A DNA stretch of 54,543 bases from a bacterium UBP3_UBA6266 (GTDB taxonomy: Bacteria; Auribacterota; UBA6266), in contig DJVC01000111.1 of assembly GCA_002440765.1 (NCBI GenBank), positions 22,608-77,150 on the forward strand. Direction: 5' to 3'. This document shows, piece by piece, positions 8,847 through 15,954 of the stretch. The position numbers and the translations under genes were made by a program. Under the pieces are notes generated by a model. That model did no database searches. It had not been told where the DNA came from and saw only the letters and a list, made by a program, of their open reading frames with translations. Position 1 is the first letter of the stretch. Each line of letters starts with the position of its first letter.

Positions 8847-9359
8847 TCAGAGCAGGTTCTTGATTTCTCTTTCAAAGGCGTCTTCGCTCATATAGCCTAT
8901 ATGTGTTTTTACGACGCTGCCGCTTTTATCGATAAAGAGGGTGTGCGGAATGGAACGGACCTTATATTTTCCGGACAAATCTCCGGAATCAAGATACACC
9001 GGATAGGCAATATCGTTCTCTTTGACAAAATTATTTATCCTGTAAGGGCTTGTTTTGTCAACGGCAACAGCGATAATTTCAAGGCCCTTGTCCTTATATT
9101 TTCTGTAAAGGTCTGAGAACCCGGGAACCTCCTGCTTACATGGAGGGCACCATGTAGCAAAAAAATCCAGTATAATAACTTTCCCGCGGTTCCCGGAAAG
9201 AAGTTTGTCCAGGGCTGTTTCATCGAGAGTTTCAACCTTGCCGACCATTGTAGAATCGCTCTGGTCTCCTTCTTTGGCCGCAGAGGAAAGTCCTTTATCA
9301 CAGGAAACCGAAAGCAAACCGATAGTTATAACAGATATCAATACAAATATTTTTTTCAT
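8847..9359 (-). CDS. TlpA/ResA-like thioredoxin, membrane- or lipid-anchored
   Basis: A 170-residue exported thioredoxin-fold protein. It begins with a signal segment (KKIFVLISVITIGLLSVSC) that could be a lipoprotein signal with Cys near residue 21, although the lipobox is imperfect. The catalytic motif is FFATWCPPCKQE (CxxC), followed by EVPGFSDLYRKYKDKG, IAVAVDKT and the cis-Pro region VRSIPHTLFID. TlpA/ResA proteins reduce disulfides in periplasmic proteins such as apocytochromes. ATG at 9359 is chosen because GGAGGGG lies just upstream; a longer frame reaches a codon at 9416 without a good site. The small gene at 9450-9608 lies upstream on the same strand. Confidence 0.85.
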   Translation of the reverse strand: MKKIFVLISVITIGLLSVSCDKGLSSAAKEGDQSDSTMVGKVETLDETALDKLLSGNRGKVIILDFFATWCPPCKQEVPGFSDLYRKYKDKGLEIIAVAVDKTSPYRINNFVKENDIAYPVYLDSGDLSGKYKVRSIPHTLFIDKSGSVVKTHIGYMSEDAFEREIKNLL

Positions 9360-9449
9360 TACACCCCTCCGGATTTCATACTTAGAACACGTAAATACAC
9401 ACCGCCGCTTCCGCAAAGAAGCAGCGGCCTGGAATATTACTTGCGGCTA

Positions 9450-9608
9450 TCAGTCTTTAATATGTTTTCTTACTTCAGTAACAGGAAAAACTGCGTAGTA
9501 ATCGGAACCATCATGCCCGTTAGACACAAACTTCGCGCAACTTCCTTTTCTTTTTCTGTTCTGAGAAGCAGTCTTGGAAAGGTGAACTTCCTTACATCTC
9601 CATCTCAT
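9450..9608 (-). CDS. Small basic protein of 52 residues, unknown
   Basis: A short frame reading MRWRCKEVHLSK ... VTEVRKHIKD. ATG at 9608 is preceded by AAAGGGGGAG at good spacing, one of the best ribosome-binding sites in the window. The product is strongly basic in its first half (TASQNRKRKGS) with cysteines at about residues 5 and 24, and has no membrane span. Upstream on the same strand come a promoter (9766-9792) and a terminator-like hairpin (9638-9668), so expression may depend on readthrough. It may be the first gene of a transcript with the TlpA-like gene, which begins 90 bases after its stop. I recognise no family. The opposite-strand frame here lacks a ribosome-binding site. Confidence 0.5.
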   Translation of the reverse strand: MRWRCKEVHLSKTASQNRKRKGSCAKFVSNGHDGSDYYAVFPVTEVRKHIKD

Positions 9609-9637
9609 GCGGTTTCTCCCCCTTTGAATGTCCCGAT

Positions 9638-9668
9638 AAAAACAAAAGACCCCGATATTATCGGGGTC
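9638..9668 (-). terminator. Intrinsic terminator / possible attenuator in the leader of the 52-codon gene
   Basis: On the minus strand GACCCCGAT-AAT-ATCGGGGTC forms a perfect 9-bp stem with a 3-base loop, followed at once by TTTTGTTTTT. It lies about 30 bases upstream of the start of the small gene and downstream of a minus-strand promoter. A second ATCGGG just after the T-run could pair with the 5' arm (CCCGAT) and form a competing antiterminator. No minus-strand gene longer than 26 codons lies upstream for it to terminate. Confidence 0.65.
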
Positions 9669-9738
9669 CTATCATTACATACACTGAAAATAAATCTGGT
9701 ATTTTAATAAGCCTGCCTCTTTTAGATAAAAGCTGCAC
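9658..9738 (-). CDS. Candidate 26-residue leader peptide
   Basis: GTG at 9738 opens a 26-codon frame (MQLLSKRGRLIKIPDLFSVY...) whose TAA stop lies in the loop of the terminator hairpin. AAGAGGAG lies 11 bases upstream, slightly farther than ideal. The position, between the promoter and the hairpin, is that of a leader peptide whose translation would interfere with the hairpin. Its codon use shows no obvious run of one amino acid, so what would be sensed is unclear. Confidence 0.25.
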   Translation of the reverse strand: MQLLSKRGRLIKIPDLFSVYVMIGPR

Positions 9739-9765
9739 TATTAAAACAACTCCTCTTTTAAGAAT

Positions 9766-9792
9766 AGTATACCCGGAAAAGATATAAGTCAA
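9766..9792 (-). promoter_or_regulatory. Minus-strand promoter for the leader and the 52-codon gene
   Basis: TTGACT (9792-9787) and TATACT (9771-9766) with a 15-base spacer, slightly shorter than ideal. Its -35 box lies inside the left arm of the inverted repeat at 9786-9819. Confidence 0.45.
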
Positions 9793-9819
9793 GCAATAAT
9801 TAAAAAGCCTGCTTGACTT
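9786..9819. promoter_or_regulatory. Inverted-repeat operator shared by two divergent promoters
   Basis: AAGTCAAGCA (9786-9795) and TGCTTGACTT (9810-9819) are perfect 10-bp inverted repeats separated by 14 bases, with half-site centres 24 bases apart. Each arm contains the -35 box (TTGACT) of one of two outward-facing promoters. A dimeric regulator bound here could control both directions. The regulator is unknown. Confidence 0.5.
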
Positions 9820-9841
9820 CGAAAAGCATACCCCCTAATAT
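9813..9841 (+). promoter_or_regulatory. Promoter of the gene at 9853, near-leaderless
   Basis: TTGACT (9813-9818), a 17-base spacer and TAATAT (9836-9841). The expected transcription start is about 5 bases before ATG at 9853, leaving no room for a ribosome-binding site. Confidence 0.6.
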
Positions 9842-9852
9842 AAAAATCTGCC

Positions 9853-10698
9853 ATGAGCAAAGGAAAAGAAAGAACCGTAATCGTCTTCACTGATCACAGC
9901 GGCATGCGCTTTAACATGATAGGCGCCATGCCGGATGAAGCAGAGCATCCTTCCATAGGGATAATCCAGTTTGCGGTAAAAGGGGGAACTCCCGCCGCCG
10001 GTGTTTTTGCAAGGCAGTTTCCAAAAAGAATTGAAGAGTCATTCCGTTATTTCAGCGATATTTTTCCCTTCTCATACCTATTCACCGCGAATACAAATGA
10101 AGGCGAAACGCGATATGCTGTCTTTGACAATGAATTCAGCCATCCCCACCTCCCTGATTTCGCCAAAGCATACAAATTGGATTATATACTAACCGGTTCC
10201 ATAAATATCGATGATGGATTCGAAATAGCAATAAAGCTTTTTCACAAAATTGAAAACCAAACAGTATATGAAAAAAACTACCAGACAAAAAATCATGAGG
10301 ATATCATCCTTCTTCTCGATAATATTCTGAAAGATATCGCGGAAACCATAGGGCTTAAAACGGGTGATTTCAATTACTTTGAAGGGTTAACTGAAAATCC
10401 GACGGCTTTCCTATTTTACTGTGAAGCAATGAGCAAACTGGATACCAGATATCTCGGCATTGTTTATGATCCTTTCGATACGGCAACTTCATTTCTGAAA
10501 ACCCTCCGCTTTGATAAATTTTTTGACGAAGCTTCAAAAAAACTCCTTGCCATCTGCCTTGAAATGGATGAAATAGGCAAACCTGAAATAGGACTGGAAC
10601 TCGTAAACACTTATCTGCAAATAGACCCTAAAAATCTGTTTTCAAAAGACGTGCAGACCTCGATGGGGGGAAAAATAAACAAAAAAAAGTCCGGATGA
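9853..10698 (+). CDS. Unknown cytoplasmic protein, possibly with a TolB-N/FlgO-like domain
   Basis: A 281-residue protein without signal peptide or membrane span. The middle (about 85-165) reads FAKAYKLDYILTGSI, then FEIAIKLFHKIENQTVYEKN, a pattern resembling the TolB N-terminal/FlgO-like domain found in CadC- and cyclase-associated proteins, where a 'y-i-l-x-G-S-i' strand is followed by 'L-x-x-x-t-g-x-x-v-w'. The C-terminal 100 residues look helical and TPR-like (GLELVNTYLQIDPKN). The extreme C-terminus is Lys-rich. It is transcribed from a promoter divergent to the 52-codon gene, with near-leaderless architecture, and ends one base before the glgC stop on the other strand. The function is not recognised. 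Confidence 0.55.
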   Translation: MSKGKERTVIVFTDHSGMRFNMIGAMPDEAEHPSIGIIQFAVKGGTPAAGVFARQFPKRIEESFRYFSDIFPFSYLFTANTNEGETRYAVFDNEFSHPHLPDFAKAYKLDYILTGSINIDDGFEIAIKLFHKIENQTVYEKNYQTKNHEDIILLLDNILKDIAETIGLKTGDFNYFEGLTENPTAFLFYCEAMSKLDTRYLGIVYDPFDTATSFLKTLRFDKFFDEASKKLLAICLEMDEIGKPEIGLELVNTYLQIDPKNLFSKDVQTSMGGKINKKKSG

Positions 10699-11979
10699 TT
10701 ATTTTATGACTGTTTTGGCGGGTATTACGGCTTTCTTTGGAATCACCACTATGCCGTCTTTAATAAGATAATTCTCTTCTTCCCTGTCTTCTATGCTGTC
10801 TCTGGGGTTAATAACCACTCCGTCTCCTATCCTCGCATTTTTATCTATAATAGTCCTGTTAATCCTGCATTTCCGGCCGATTCCGATTTCGGGGAGTTTT
10901 TTCCTGCGGTTTTCTTTTTTATCCACCTCCCTCTCATAAAAATCCTGTCCCATAATTATCGAATTCGTTACATGGCTGCCGGCTTTAATAGTACTTCTAA
11001 TGCCTATCACACAATTTGATATCCTGGATTTGCTGATTATGGCTCCTTCGGCCAGAATGGATTTCTCGATAAAACTGCTTTCCACCATCATCGGCGGAAG
11101 GAACCTCGGATGGGTATAAACGGGATGGCTGGGGTCATAAAGGTTAAAATCAGGCGAAGTGTTGGCGAGGTTCAAATTGGCTTCATAAAATGACCGTATT
11201 GTACCTATATCTTCCCAGTAACCAGTATAGGGATATGCAAAGACTTTATATTTCCCGATTGAATTAGGTATGATATGTTTTCCGAAATCCTCTTCTTTTC
11301 CTTCAAGCACCCGTCTTAACGCCTCGTTCTTGAATATATATATGCCCATGGACGCAAGATATGCGCAGGAAGTGTTCTTTTCACCGAACAAACGTACCGT
11401 TGACTGGTCTGATTTGAATTCTTCAAACACTTCTCTGGTTGAAGGTTTTTCCACAAATTTTTCAATGTGAAAATTATCTCCCGTCTTCATTATCCCGAGT
11501 CCGGAAGCTTTTTCCTTAGAAACAGGTTTTACGGCAATTGTTATATCCGCTTTCTTTTCAACATGGAACATAAGCATTCTATGAAGCTTCATCATATAAA
11601 GCTGGTCGCCGGAAAGAACAATGTAATGCTTGACGGAAGAATCATCAAAGTGAGAAAGATTTTGCCGGACGGCATCGGCAGTACCCTGATACCATGTTGT
11701 ATTTGTCAGGGTCTGTTCAGCAGAAAGTATTTCAATATAGCCGTGATTAAACGAATCAAATTTATAACTCTGGAAAATATGCCTGTGAAGGGACGCCGTA
11801 TTGAACTGGGTTACAATAAATATTTTTGTTATGTCGGAATTAATGCAATTGCTTATCGGAATATCGACAAGCCTGTATTTCCCGGCTATAGGGACTGCCG
11901 GTTTTGCCCTGTATTTGGTAAGAGGATAAAGTCTTTTCCCTACTCCCCCCCCAAGAATTATTGCCGCGACATTCTGCAT
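10699..11979 (-). CDS. glgC: Glucose-1-phosphate adenylyltransferase (ADP-glucose pyrophosphorylase)
   Basis: A 426-residue enzyme that makes ADP-glucose from ATP and glucose 1-phosphate, the committed step of bacterial glycogen synthesis. Visible signatures are the nucleotide-binding loop LGGGVGKRLYPLT, RAKPAVPIAGKYRLVD (substrate and effector lysines), WYQGTADAVRQN, VLSGDQLYMM, IEKFVEKPS, YWEDIGTIRSFYEANL, and a C-terminal left-handed beta-helix (ISNCVIGIRSTIKAGSHV, CRINRTIIDKNARIGDGV). The length is normal. The ATG follows the TAA of ldh directly, so the two are probably translationally coupled. No other glycogen gene is in the window, so storage-glucan synthesis is completed elsewhere. 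Confidence 0.95.
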   Translation of the reverse strand: MQNVAAIILGGGVGKRLYPLTKYRAKPAVPIAGKYRLVDIPISNCINSDITKIFIVTQFNTASLHRHIFQSYKFDSFNHGYIEILSAEQTLTNTTWYQGTADAVRQNLSHFDDSSVKHYIVLSGDQLYMMKLHRMLMFHVEKKADITIAVKPVSKEKASGLGIMKTGDNFHIEKFVEKPSTREVFEEFKSDQSTVRLFGEKNTSCAYLASMGIYIFKNEALRRVLEGKEEDFGKHIIPNSIGKYKVFAYPYTGYWEDIGTIRSFYEANLNLANTSPDFNLYDPSHPVYTHPRFLPPMMVESSFIEKSILAEGAIISKSRISNCVIGIRSTIKAGSHVTNSIIMGQDFYEREVDKKENRRKKLPEIGIGRKCRINRTIIDKNARIGDGVVINPRDSIEDREEENYLIKDGIVVIPKKAVIPAKTVIK

Positions 11980-12942
11980 TTAGATACCACAATCTTTTAT
12001 AACTTTTTTCAAAGTTTCCGCTGATTTTTTAAATAAACCCTGTTCTTTCTCATCCAGGCTGATTTTCAGCACTTCTTTAATCCCCCTGCTGCCCACAACC
12101 GACGGAAGGCTCATATACACATCGTTAACACCGTAGTAACCCTCAACCAAAGTGGAAACAGGCAGAATCGAACGCGTATCATGAACAACAGACTGAACTA
12201 TTTTAACCAAAGCCAATCCTATCCCATAGGATGTTTCCCCTTTTCTGTCTATAATCTTATAGGCGGAATCCCTGACTTCGGAAAAGATACCGCTTAACTC
12301 CTTCTCTCTATCGCAACAACTGTTTTTTTCACAGATAGGACAATACTCCTTAAAATACATGCCTCCTATCATTGCCCTGCTCCACACGGCGAATTCGCTG
12401 TCCCCGTGCTCGCCCAGAATATACGCATGGATGTTTCTGGCGTCTACATTACAATGCTTACTCAGCAGAAACCTTAAACGGGCGCTGTCAAGCACTGTGC
12501 CCGAGCTGATTACTCCTCTGGGCGGTTTGCCCGATATCTTATACGCCGCATAGGCAAGGATATCGACCGGATTTGAAACTACGAGAAGCACGGCATCCGG
12601 GGAATACTTCATTATTTCAGGAATAATTTTCCTGTACAGCGCGATATTCCGTTTGACAAGGTCTATCCTGGATTGGCCCTGTTTTTGTTTAGCGCCCGCC
12701 GTAATAATTACAACGTCAGAATCCTGAATATCCGGATAATCCCCCGCGATAATTTCAACAGGCCTGATATAAGGAGCGCCGTGGTTTAAATCCATTGCCT
12801 CCCCCTCCGCCCTGTTTCTGTCAAGATCCACCAGCACTATTTCCCTGACAACACCTTTTATAACAAGGGCGTAAGCGCACCTTATCCCTACATTGCCGCA
12901 TCCGATTATTGATATTTTAGGTTTTAATCCAGGCATAACCAC
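11980..12942 (-). CDS. ldh: L-lactate dehydrogenase (LDH/MDH superfamily)
   Basis: A 320-residue NAD-dependent enzyme interconverting pyruvate and L-lactate. The Rossmann motif GCGNVG opens the protein; LVDLDRNRAEGEAMDLNHG gives the NAD-specific Asp. The substrate loop GAKQKQGQSR carries Gln at the position where LDH has Gln and malate dehydrogenase has Arg, so lactate is favoured. The catalytic region GEHGDSEFAVW provides the His-Asp relay partner. An insert after the active site (YCPICEKNSCCDREKE) holds four cysteines, uncommon for the family. The start is GTG at 12942 or ATG at 12936; neither has a clear ribosome-binding site. It is followed without a gap by glgC. Confidence 0.88.
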   Translation of the reverse strand: MVMPGLKPKISIIGCGNVGIRCAYALVIKGVVREIVLVDLDRNRAEGEAMDLNHGAPYIRPVEIIAGDYPDIQDSDVVIITAGAKQKQGQSRIDLVKRNIALYRKIIPEIMKYSPDAVLLVVSNPVDILAYAAYKISGKPPRGVISSGTVLDSARLRFLLSKHCNVDARNIHAYILGEHGDSEFAVWSRAMIGGMYFKEYCPICEKNSCCDREKELSGIFSEVRDSAYKIIDRKGETSYGIGLALVKIVQSVVHDTRSILPVSTLVEGYYGVNDVYMSLPSVVGSRGIKEVLKISLDEKEQGLFKKSAETLKKVIKDCGI

Positions 12943-13002
12943 CGTTATATATAAAAATATATTATAACACTATAAATCTTTTATTAAAAATAAAATAAAC
13001 AG

Positions 13003-13032
13003 AAAGGGCGGTAAAATTATTTACCGCCCTTT
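13003..13032 (-). terminator. Strong hairpin terminator downstream of the beta-sandwich protein gene
   Basis: AAAGGGCGGTAAA (13003-13015) and TTTACCGCCCTTT (13020-13032) form a perfect 13-bp stem with a 4-base loop, followed on the minus strand by a T-rich stretch (CTGTTTATTTTATT). It ends the LacI/beta-sandwich transcript before the ldh promoter region. Confidence 0.75.
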
Positions 13033-13053
13033 ACCTTTAAACCCCGCTGTTCA

Positions 13054-13647
13054 TCATTCAAACTTTATGTCATCAATATAAATAACACCTTCCTTGTCAG
13101 TGCATATCTGATCAAAAACCACCACAAACTCATACATGGAGGACCGGTCTTTTATCTGCGGGAACTTATTCAAAGGAATCTGGACTTTCTGCCACTCTTC
13201 CGTAACCCCCCTTACCTGAAATCTGGACACGCCTCCCGCGTTATCTTTAAGTTCAACCCATAAAGTCTGTGTAAAACCATCTTCCTTGTCACCCTTGACA
13301 TAGAAAGTAAGGTTTTTTGCTTCCGAAACATCTATATCATTAAGCCTGGTCCAGTAACCGTTATAGGCGATGCCCGGGTAACCGTCGATATAATTAGTTC
13401 CCGTTGTCAAATCATAGCTCAACATAAGTGCGCTTCCGTTTTCACCGACCCTCTCATCTTCGGTTATCTCGAATTCACAGTATTGTTCCGAGTCATTGTC
13501 ATTACAATTCCATACACCTCTTTCTCCTCCTATGGAATTTTCAAGTCCGTCTTCATCAAAATCATCAACCAGAATTTCTTCGGCCAATACCGTCTGGCAA
13601 AACAGAAAAACCGAAATCAGCATCAAAAGACTCAGTATTTTTGACAT
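13054..13647 (-). CDS. Secreted beta-sandwich (CBM11/CIA30-like) protein A
   Basis: A 197-residue protein with a signal peptide (SKILSLLMLISVFLFCQTVLA). The mature part is a single domain beginning VDDFDED and ending VIYIDDIKFE, with AKNLTFYVKGDKEDGF, LWVELKDNAGG and WQKVQIPLNKF between. This is the pattern of the galactose-binding-like sandwiches of the CBM11/CIA30 type, which bind beta-glucans in known enzymes. Closely similar modules occur in the gene at 19911, the C-terminus of 15955 and the N-terminus of 31975. ATG at 13647 is chosen because GGAGG precedes it; an upstream in-frame start at 13671 overlaps the regulator gene. It is cotranscribed with the LacI-type regulator 20 bases upstream. 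Free-standing carbohydrate binding is inferred. Confidence 0.65.
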   Translation of the reverse strand: MSKILSLLMLISVFLFCQTVLAEEILVDDFDEDGLENSIGGERGVWNCNDNDSEQYCEFEITEDERVGENGSALMLSYDLTTGTNYIDGYPGIAYNGYWTRLNDIDVSEAKNLTFYVKGDKEDGFTQTLWVELKDNAGGVSRFQVRGVTEEWQKVQIPLNKFPQIKDRSSMYEFVVVFDQICTDKEGVIYIDDIKFE

Positions 13648-13667
13648 ATACCATTCCTCCTTTTCCT

Positions 13668-14729
13668 TCAAATTAGTTTTTCTTTGGGCAGGTTCTTATT
13701 CGTAGACTGTCTTAAAATAATCTTGCTTTTCAATTTTACGATTTTGTTGGAAAAATCCTTTTCTTTGATAGCATCAACAAGCATCTTTGTCCCCTCTCTG
13801 CCCATTTCAAACATCGGTTGTCTGACCGACGTCAAAGGGGGGTCGCTTATCCTGCTGAACATCATATCATCAAACCCCACTACCGCAATATCCTCCGGTA
13901 TCCGCTTGTTCAGCTCCTTCAGCGCTTCCATTCCCGCATAAGCCTGGACATCGCTCCCATAAATGATTGCGTCAACGGCAGGTTCTCTCTCTATCAATTC
14001 AGCAGTCGCAAGCGCGGATTCTTTCAATTGAAACGACGTTTCCGAAACCATCAGATACGGGTCGTACCGGATTGTATTTTCAGCAAGCGCCTTTTTATAA
14101 CCCTCCAGCCTTTGGGACCATACATTCTCGGTGGATTCGGAAGGCATTATAATCCCGATTTTCCTTCGGCCGAGTCCGACAAGTTCCTTTACGGCATCAT
14201 AGCACGCTTCGACATTATCAATATAAACACTCATGCCGCAATCAGACTTGTTATTAAGAAGAACGACAGGAACCCCGCTTTTATGCAAACGCGCGATATT
14301 GGAATCCGAAATATTCAGAAATACCGAAATCAATCCCGCTATGCTTTTATCCTGCATAATTTTTTCGAGAAAAATAGACTTTCTTTCCTCATTGTACATC
14401 TGGCTTTGCAGATTCAGCGAATATCTCAATTCATACAGCCCGGAATCATGGAGGACAGAATCCACCCCGTTCTGAATATCCCTCGTCAGATGCTCCCCCG
14501 CCGAAGCATATATGACGCCTATATATTTCAATGTGCTTGCATACATTCCCGACTGCCTGGCTTTTATATAGGGAGAGTATCCCAGTCTCTGCGCGGTTTT
14601 TTCTATCTTCCTCTGAACAGGAAGACTTATACCTCCCCTGTTGTTAAGAGCTTTGGATACTGCCGCAGGAGAAACACCCGTTTCTCTGGCAACATCAGCT
14701 ATTGTCACGCTTGTGTTCTTCTTTTTCAT
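13668..14729 (-). CDS. LacI-family transcriptional regulator 1
   Basis: A 353-residue regulator. Residues about 7-52 form the LacI helix-turn-helix and hinge helix (VTIADVARETGVSPAAVSKA, then LGYSPYIKARQ). Residues 65-340 form the periplasmic-binding-protein-like effector domain, with typical motifs GLISVFLN, VVLLNNKSD, YDAVKELVGLGRRKIGII, RLEGYKKAL, DAIIYGSDVQAYAGMEAL, AVVGFDDMMF and PPLTSVRQPMFEMG. Family members bind palindromic operators and release or gain DNA binding upon sugar binding. The transcript contains a LacI-type palindrome at 14863-14880 just downstream of its promoter, suggesting autoregulation, and a matching palindrome precedes the gene at 20564. GAGGTG precedes the ATG. 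The inducer sugar is unknown. Confidence 0.93.
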   Translation of the reverse strand: MKKKNTSVTIADVARETGVSPAAVSKALNNRGGISLPVQRKIEKTAQRLGYSPYIKARQSGMYASTLKYIGVIYASAGEHLTRDIQNGVDSVLHDSGLYELRYSLNLQSQMYNEERKSIFLEKIMQDKSIAGLISVFLNISDSNIARLHKSGVPVVLLNNKSDCGMSVYIDNVEACYDAVKELVGLGRRKIGIIMPSESTENVWSQRLEGYKKALAENTIRYDPYLMVSETSFQLKESALATAELIEREPAVDAIIYGSDVQAYAGMEALKELNKRIPEDIAVVGFDDMMFSRISDPPLTSVRQPMFEMGREGTKMLVDAIKEKDFSNKIVKLKSKIILRQSTNKNLPKEKLI

Positions 14730-14752
14730 TGGTATAACACCTCAGGGTTTTA

Positions 14753-14764
14753 GAAACCTGTTTC
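14753..14764. promoter_or_regulatory. Second near-palindromic element, GAAACCTGTTTC
   Basis: A near-palindrome (GAAAC-CT-GTTTC) in the leader of LacI regulator 1, close to its ribosome-binding site. The same core GAAACCTGTTT occurs at 20589-20599 in the leader of the other gene carrying the LacI operator. It may be the site of the second LacI-type regulator or an RNA element. Confidence 0.35.
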
Positions 14765-14862
14765 AAATTTATCCGCTTTCTTTGTGGGTAAGAAGGAAAC
14801 ATCAGAGCCAAAACAGACCTCCAATTAATCTTAAACCGGGCTTTCATTAATTGATTTATAAA

Positions 14863-14880
14863 TAGTAAAATGTTTTACTA
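14863..14880. promoter_or_regulatory. LacI-type operator, TAGTAAAATGTTTTACTA
   Basis: A perfect palindrome apart from its central TG, starting about at the transcription start of the LacI 1 promoter. It matches the 20-bp element at 20601-20620 in nearly every position, including placement relative to the -10 box. This argues for one repressor acting at both promoters. Confidence 0.7.
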
Positions 14881-14886
14881 AACAAG

Positions 14887-14915
14887 AATATACATCCTGT
14901 TATAAATTTTGTCAA
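14887..14915 (-). promoter_or_regulatory. Promoter of the LacI 1/beta-sandwich A operon
   Basis: TTGACA (14915-14910), a 17-base spacer and TATATT (14892-14887). The -35 box is a perfect consensus. The operator lies 6 bases beyond the -10 box, so bound repressor would block initiation. Confidence 0.7.
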
Positions 14916-14924
14916 GCCGGAATA

Positions 14925-15953
14925 TTAACCTGTACAAGAAGAAATTGACTGCCTCTTGATAAGCTGAGGCTTAAATACGGTAGCAATCTCGGGTATCTGC
15001 TTTTTATCTATGATTTTCAATATTTTCATAGCGGCTTCTTTCCCCATTTCTATCAAAGGAACCTTAACCGATGTCAGAGTGGGATTAACCGCCGGAAGAA
15101 ACAGCATATCATTAAAACCTGTTACAGAAACATCTTCAGGTACAGATAAGTTGTTTTTTTTAAGAGTCGTAATACATGCAAAAGCCATGACATCATCAGA
15201 AGCCGCAACCGCGCTGAATTTTTTTTCCTGTGAAATAAAATCCTTCAGCGCTTCCGCCGTATTTTCATATTTAAAAAACCCCTCGAGCACATATTGCCCG
15301 TCAAATTCAATATTGTTCTCTTTAAGGGCCTTCTTATAGCCGTTTAACCTGTCCTGATCAAGCTGATATTTTAAAGAACCCGCCATAAACACTATTTTCC
15401 TGTGTCCGAGCTTTATCAGCTCCGATGTAACATCATACAACCCCTTTTCATTATCCATAAGGACCGACGGGATCTCCTTCCCTCTGATATACCTGTTGAC
15501 AAGAAGCACGGGGAATTTCTCCTTCCACAGGCTTAAAATTTCCTTTTCATTTATTGCCTCACTCAAAATAATAACACCGTCAACCCTTCTTTCTTTTATC
15601 GCCTGCAGATAATGCTGGGATAACGGTTTATTCCTGGCGGAAACCGTCCCCAAAAGCTGAAGATAATAACCCTTTTCCTGAAGCACATATGCGATGCCGC
15701 TGATTATCTGGCTGAAATAAGGCCCCACAACATCCTTAAAATCCTCAAGGGCCACCGCAACGGAAAAACTCTTTTTGCTGACAAGGCTTCTCGCAATGAT
15801 ATTAGGGGTATATTTCATTTGTTTTATAATTTTCTCAACTTTACCCCGGGTTTTCCCGCCGACTTTATGCAAATCCTTTTTATTCAGGACTCTTGAGACT
15901 GTGGAAATGGAAACTCCGGCTTTCTTCGCAATGTCTTTACATGTATAAGCCAT
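14925..15953 (-). CDS. LacI-family transcriptional regulator 2
   Basis: A 342-residue regulator with an N-terminal helix-turn-helix (TCKDIAKKAGVSISTVSRVL) and a C-terminal sugar-binding-like domain (VDGVIILSE, FPVLLVNRYIRGKEI, LGHRKIVFMAGS, DRLNGYKKAL, AVAASDDVMAFACITTL, VTGFNDMLFLPAVNPTLTSV, PLIEMGKEAAMKIL). ATG at 15953 is chosen because GGAGAA precedes it and the helix-turn-helix begins directly after; a longer frame starts at 15980. The ATG follows the stop of the alpha/alpha-barrel gene by one base, so translation is probably coupled. It is the distal gene of that operon, hence a local sugar-responsive regulator. The DNA-recognition residues differ from regulator 1, so it probably reads a different operator. 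Confidence 0.92.
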   Translation of the reverse strand: MAYTCKDIAKKAGVSISTVSRVLNKKDLHKVGGKTRGKVEKIIKQMKYTPNIIARSLVSKKSFSVAVALEDFKDVVGPYFSQIISGIAYVLQEKGYYLQLLGTVSARNKPLSQHYLQAIKERRVDGVIILSEAINEKEILSLWKEKFPVLLVNRYIRGKEIPSVLMDNEKGLYDVTSELIKLGHRKIVFMAGSLKYQLDQDRLNGYKKALKENNIEFDGQYVLEGFFKYENTAEALKDFISQEKKFSAVAASDDVMAFACITTLKKNNLSVPEDVSVTGFNDMLFLPAVNPTLTSVKVPLIEMGKEAAMKILKIIDKKQIPEIATVFKPQLIKRQSISSCTG

Positions 15954-15954
15954 G

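Noticed and set aside
9403..9427. Hairpin between the 52-codon gene and the TlpA-like gene
   Set aside because: CCGCCGCTTC and GAAGCAGCGG pair with one mismatch, but no T-run follows, so it is not called a terminator.
9441..9707. 88-codon plus-strand frame over the small minus-strand gene
   Set aside because: It starts at TTG without a ribosome-binding site and runs through the terminator hairpin.
13818..14753. 311-codon plus-strand frame opposite LacI regulator 1
   Set aside because: It is antisense to a clear LacI-family gene, lacks a ribosome-binding site and shows no domain pattern.
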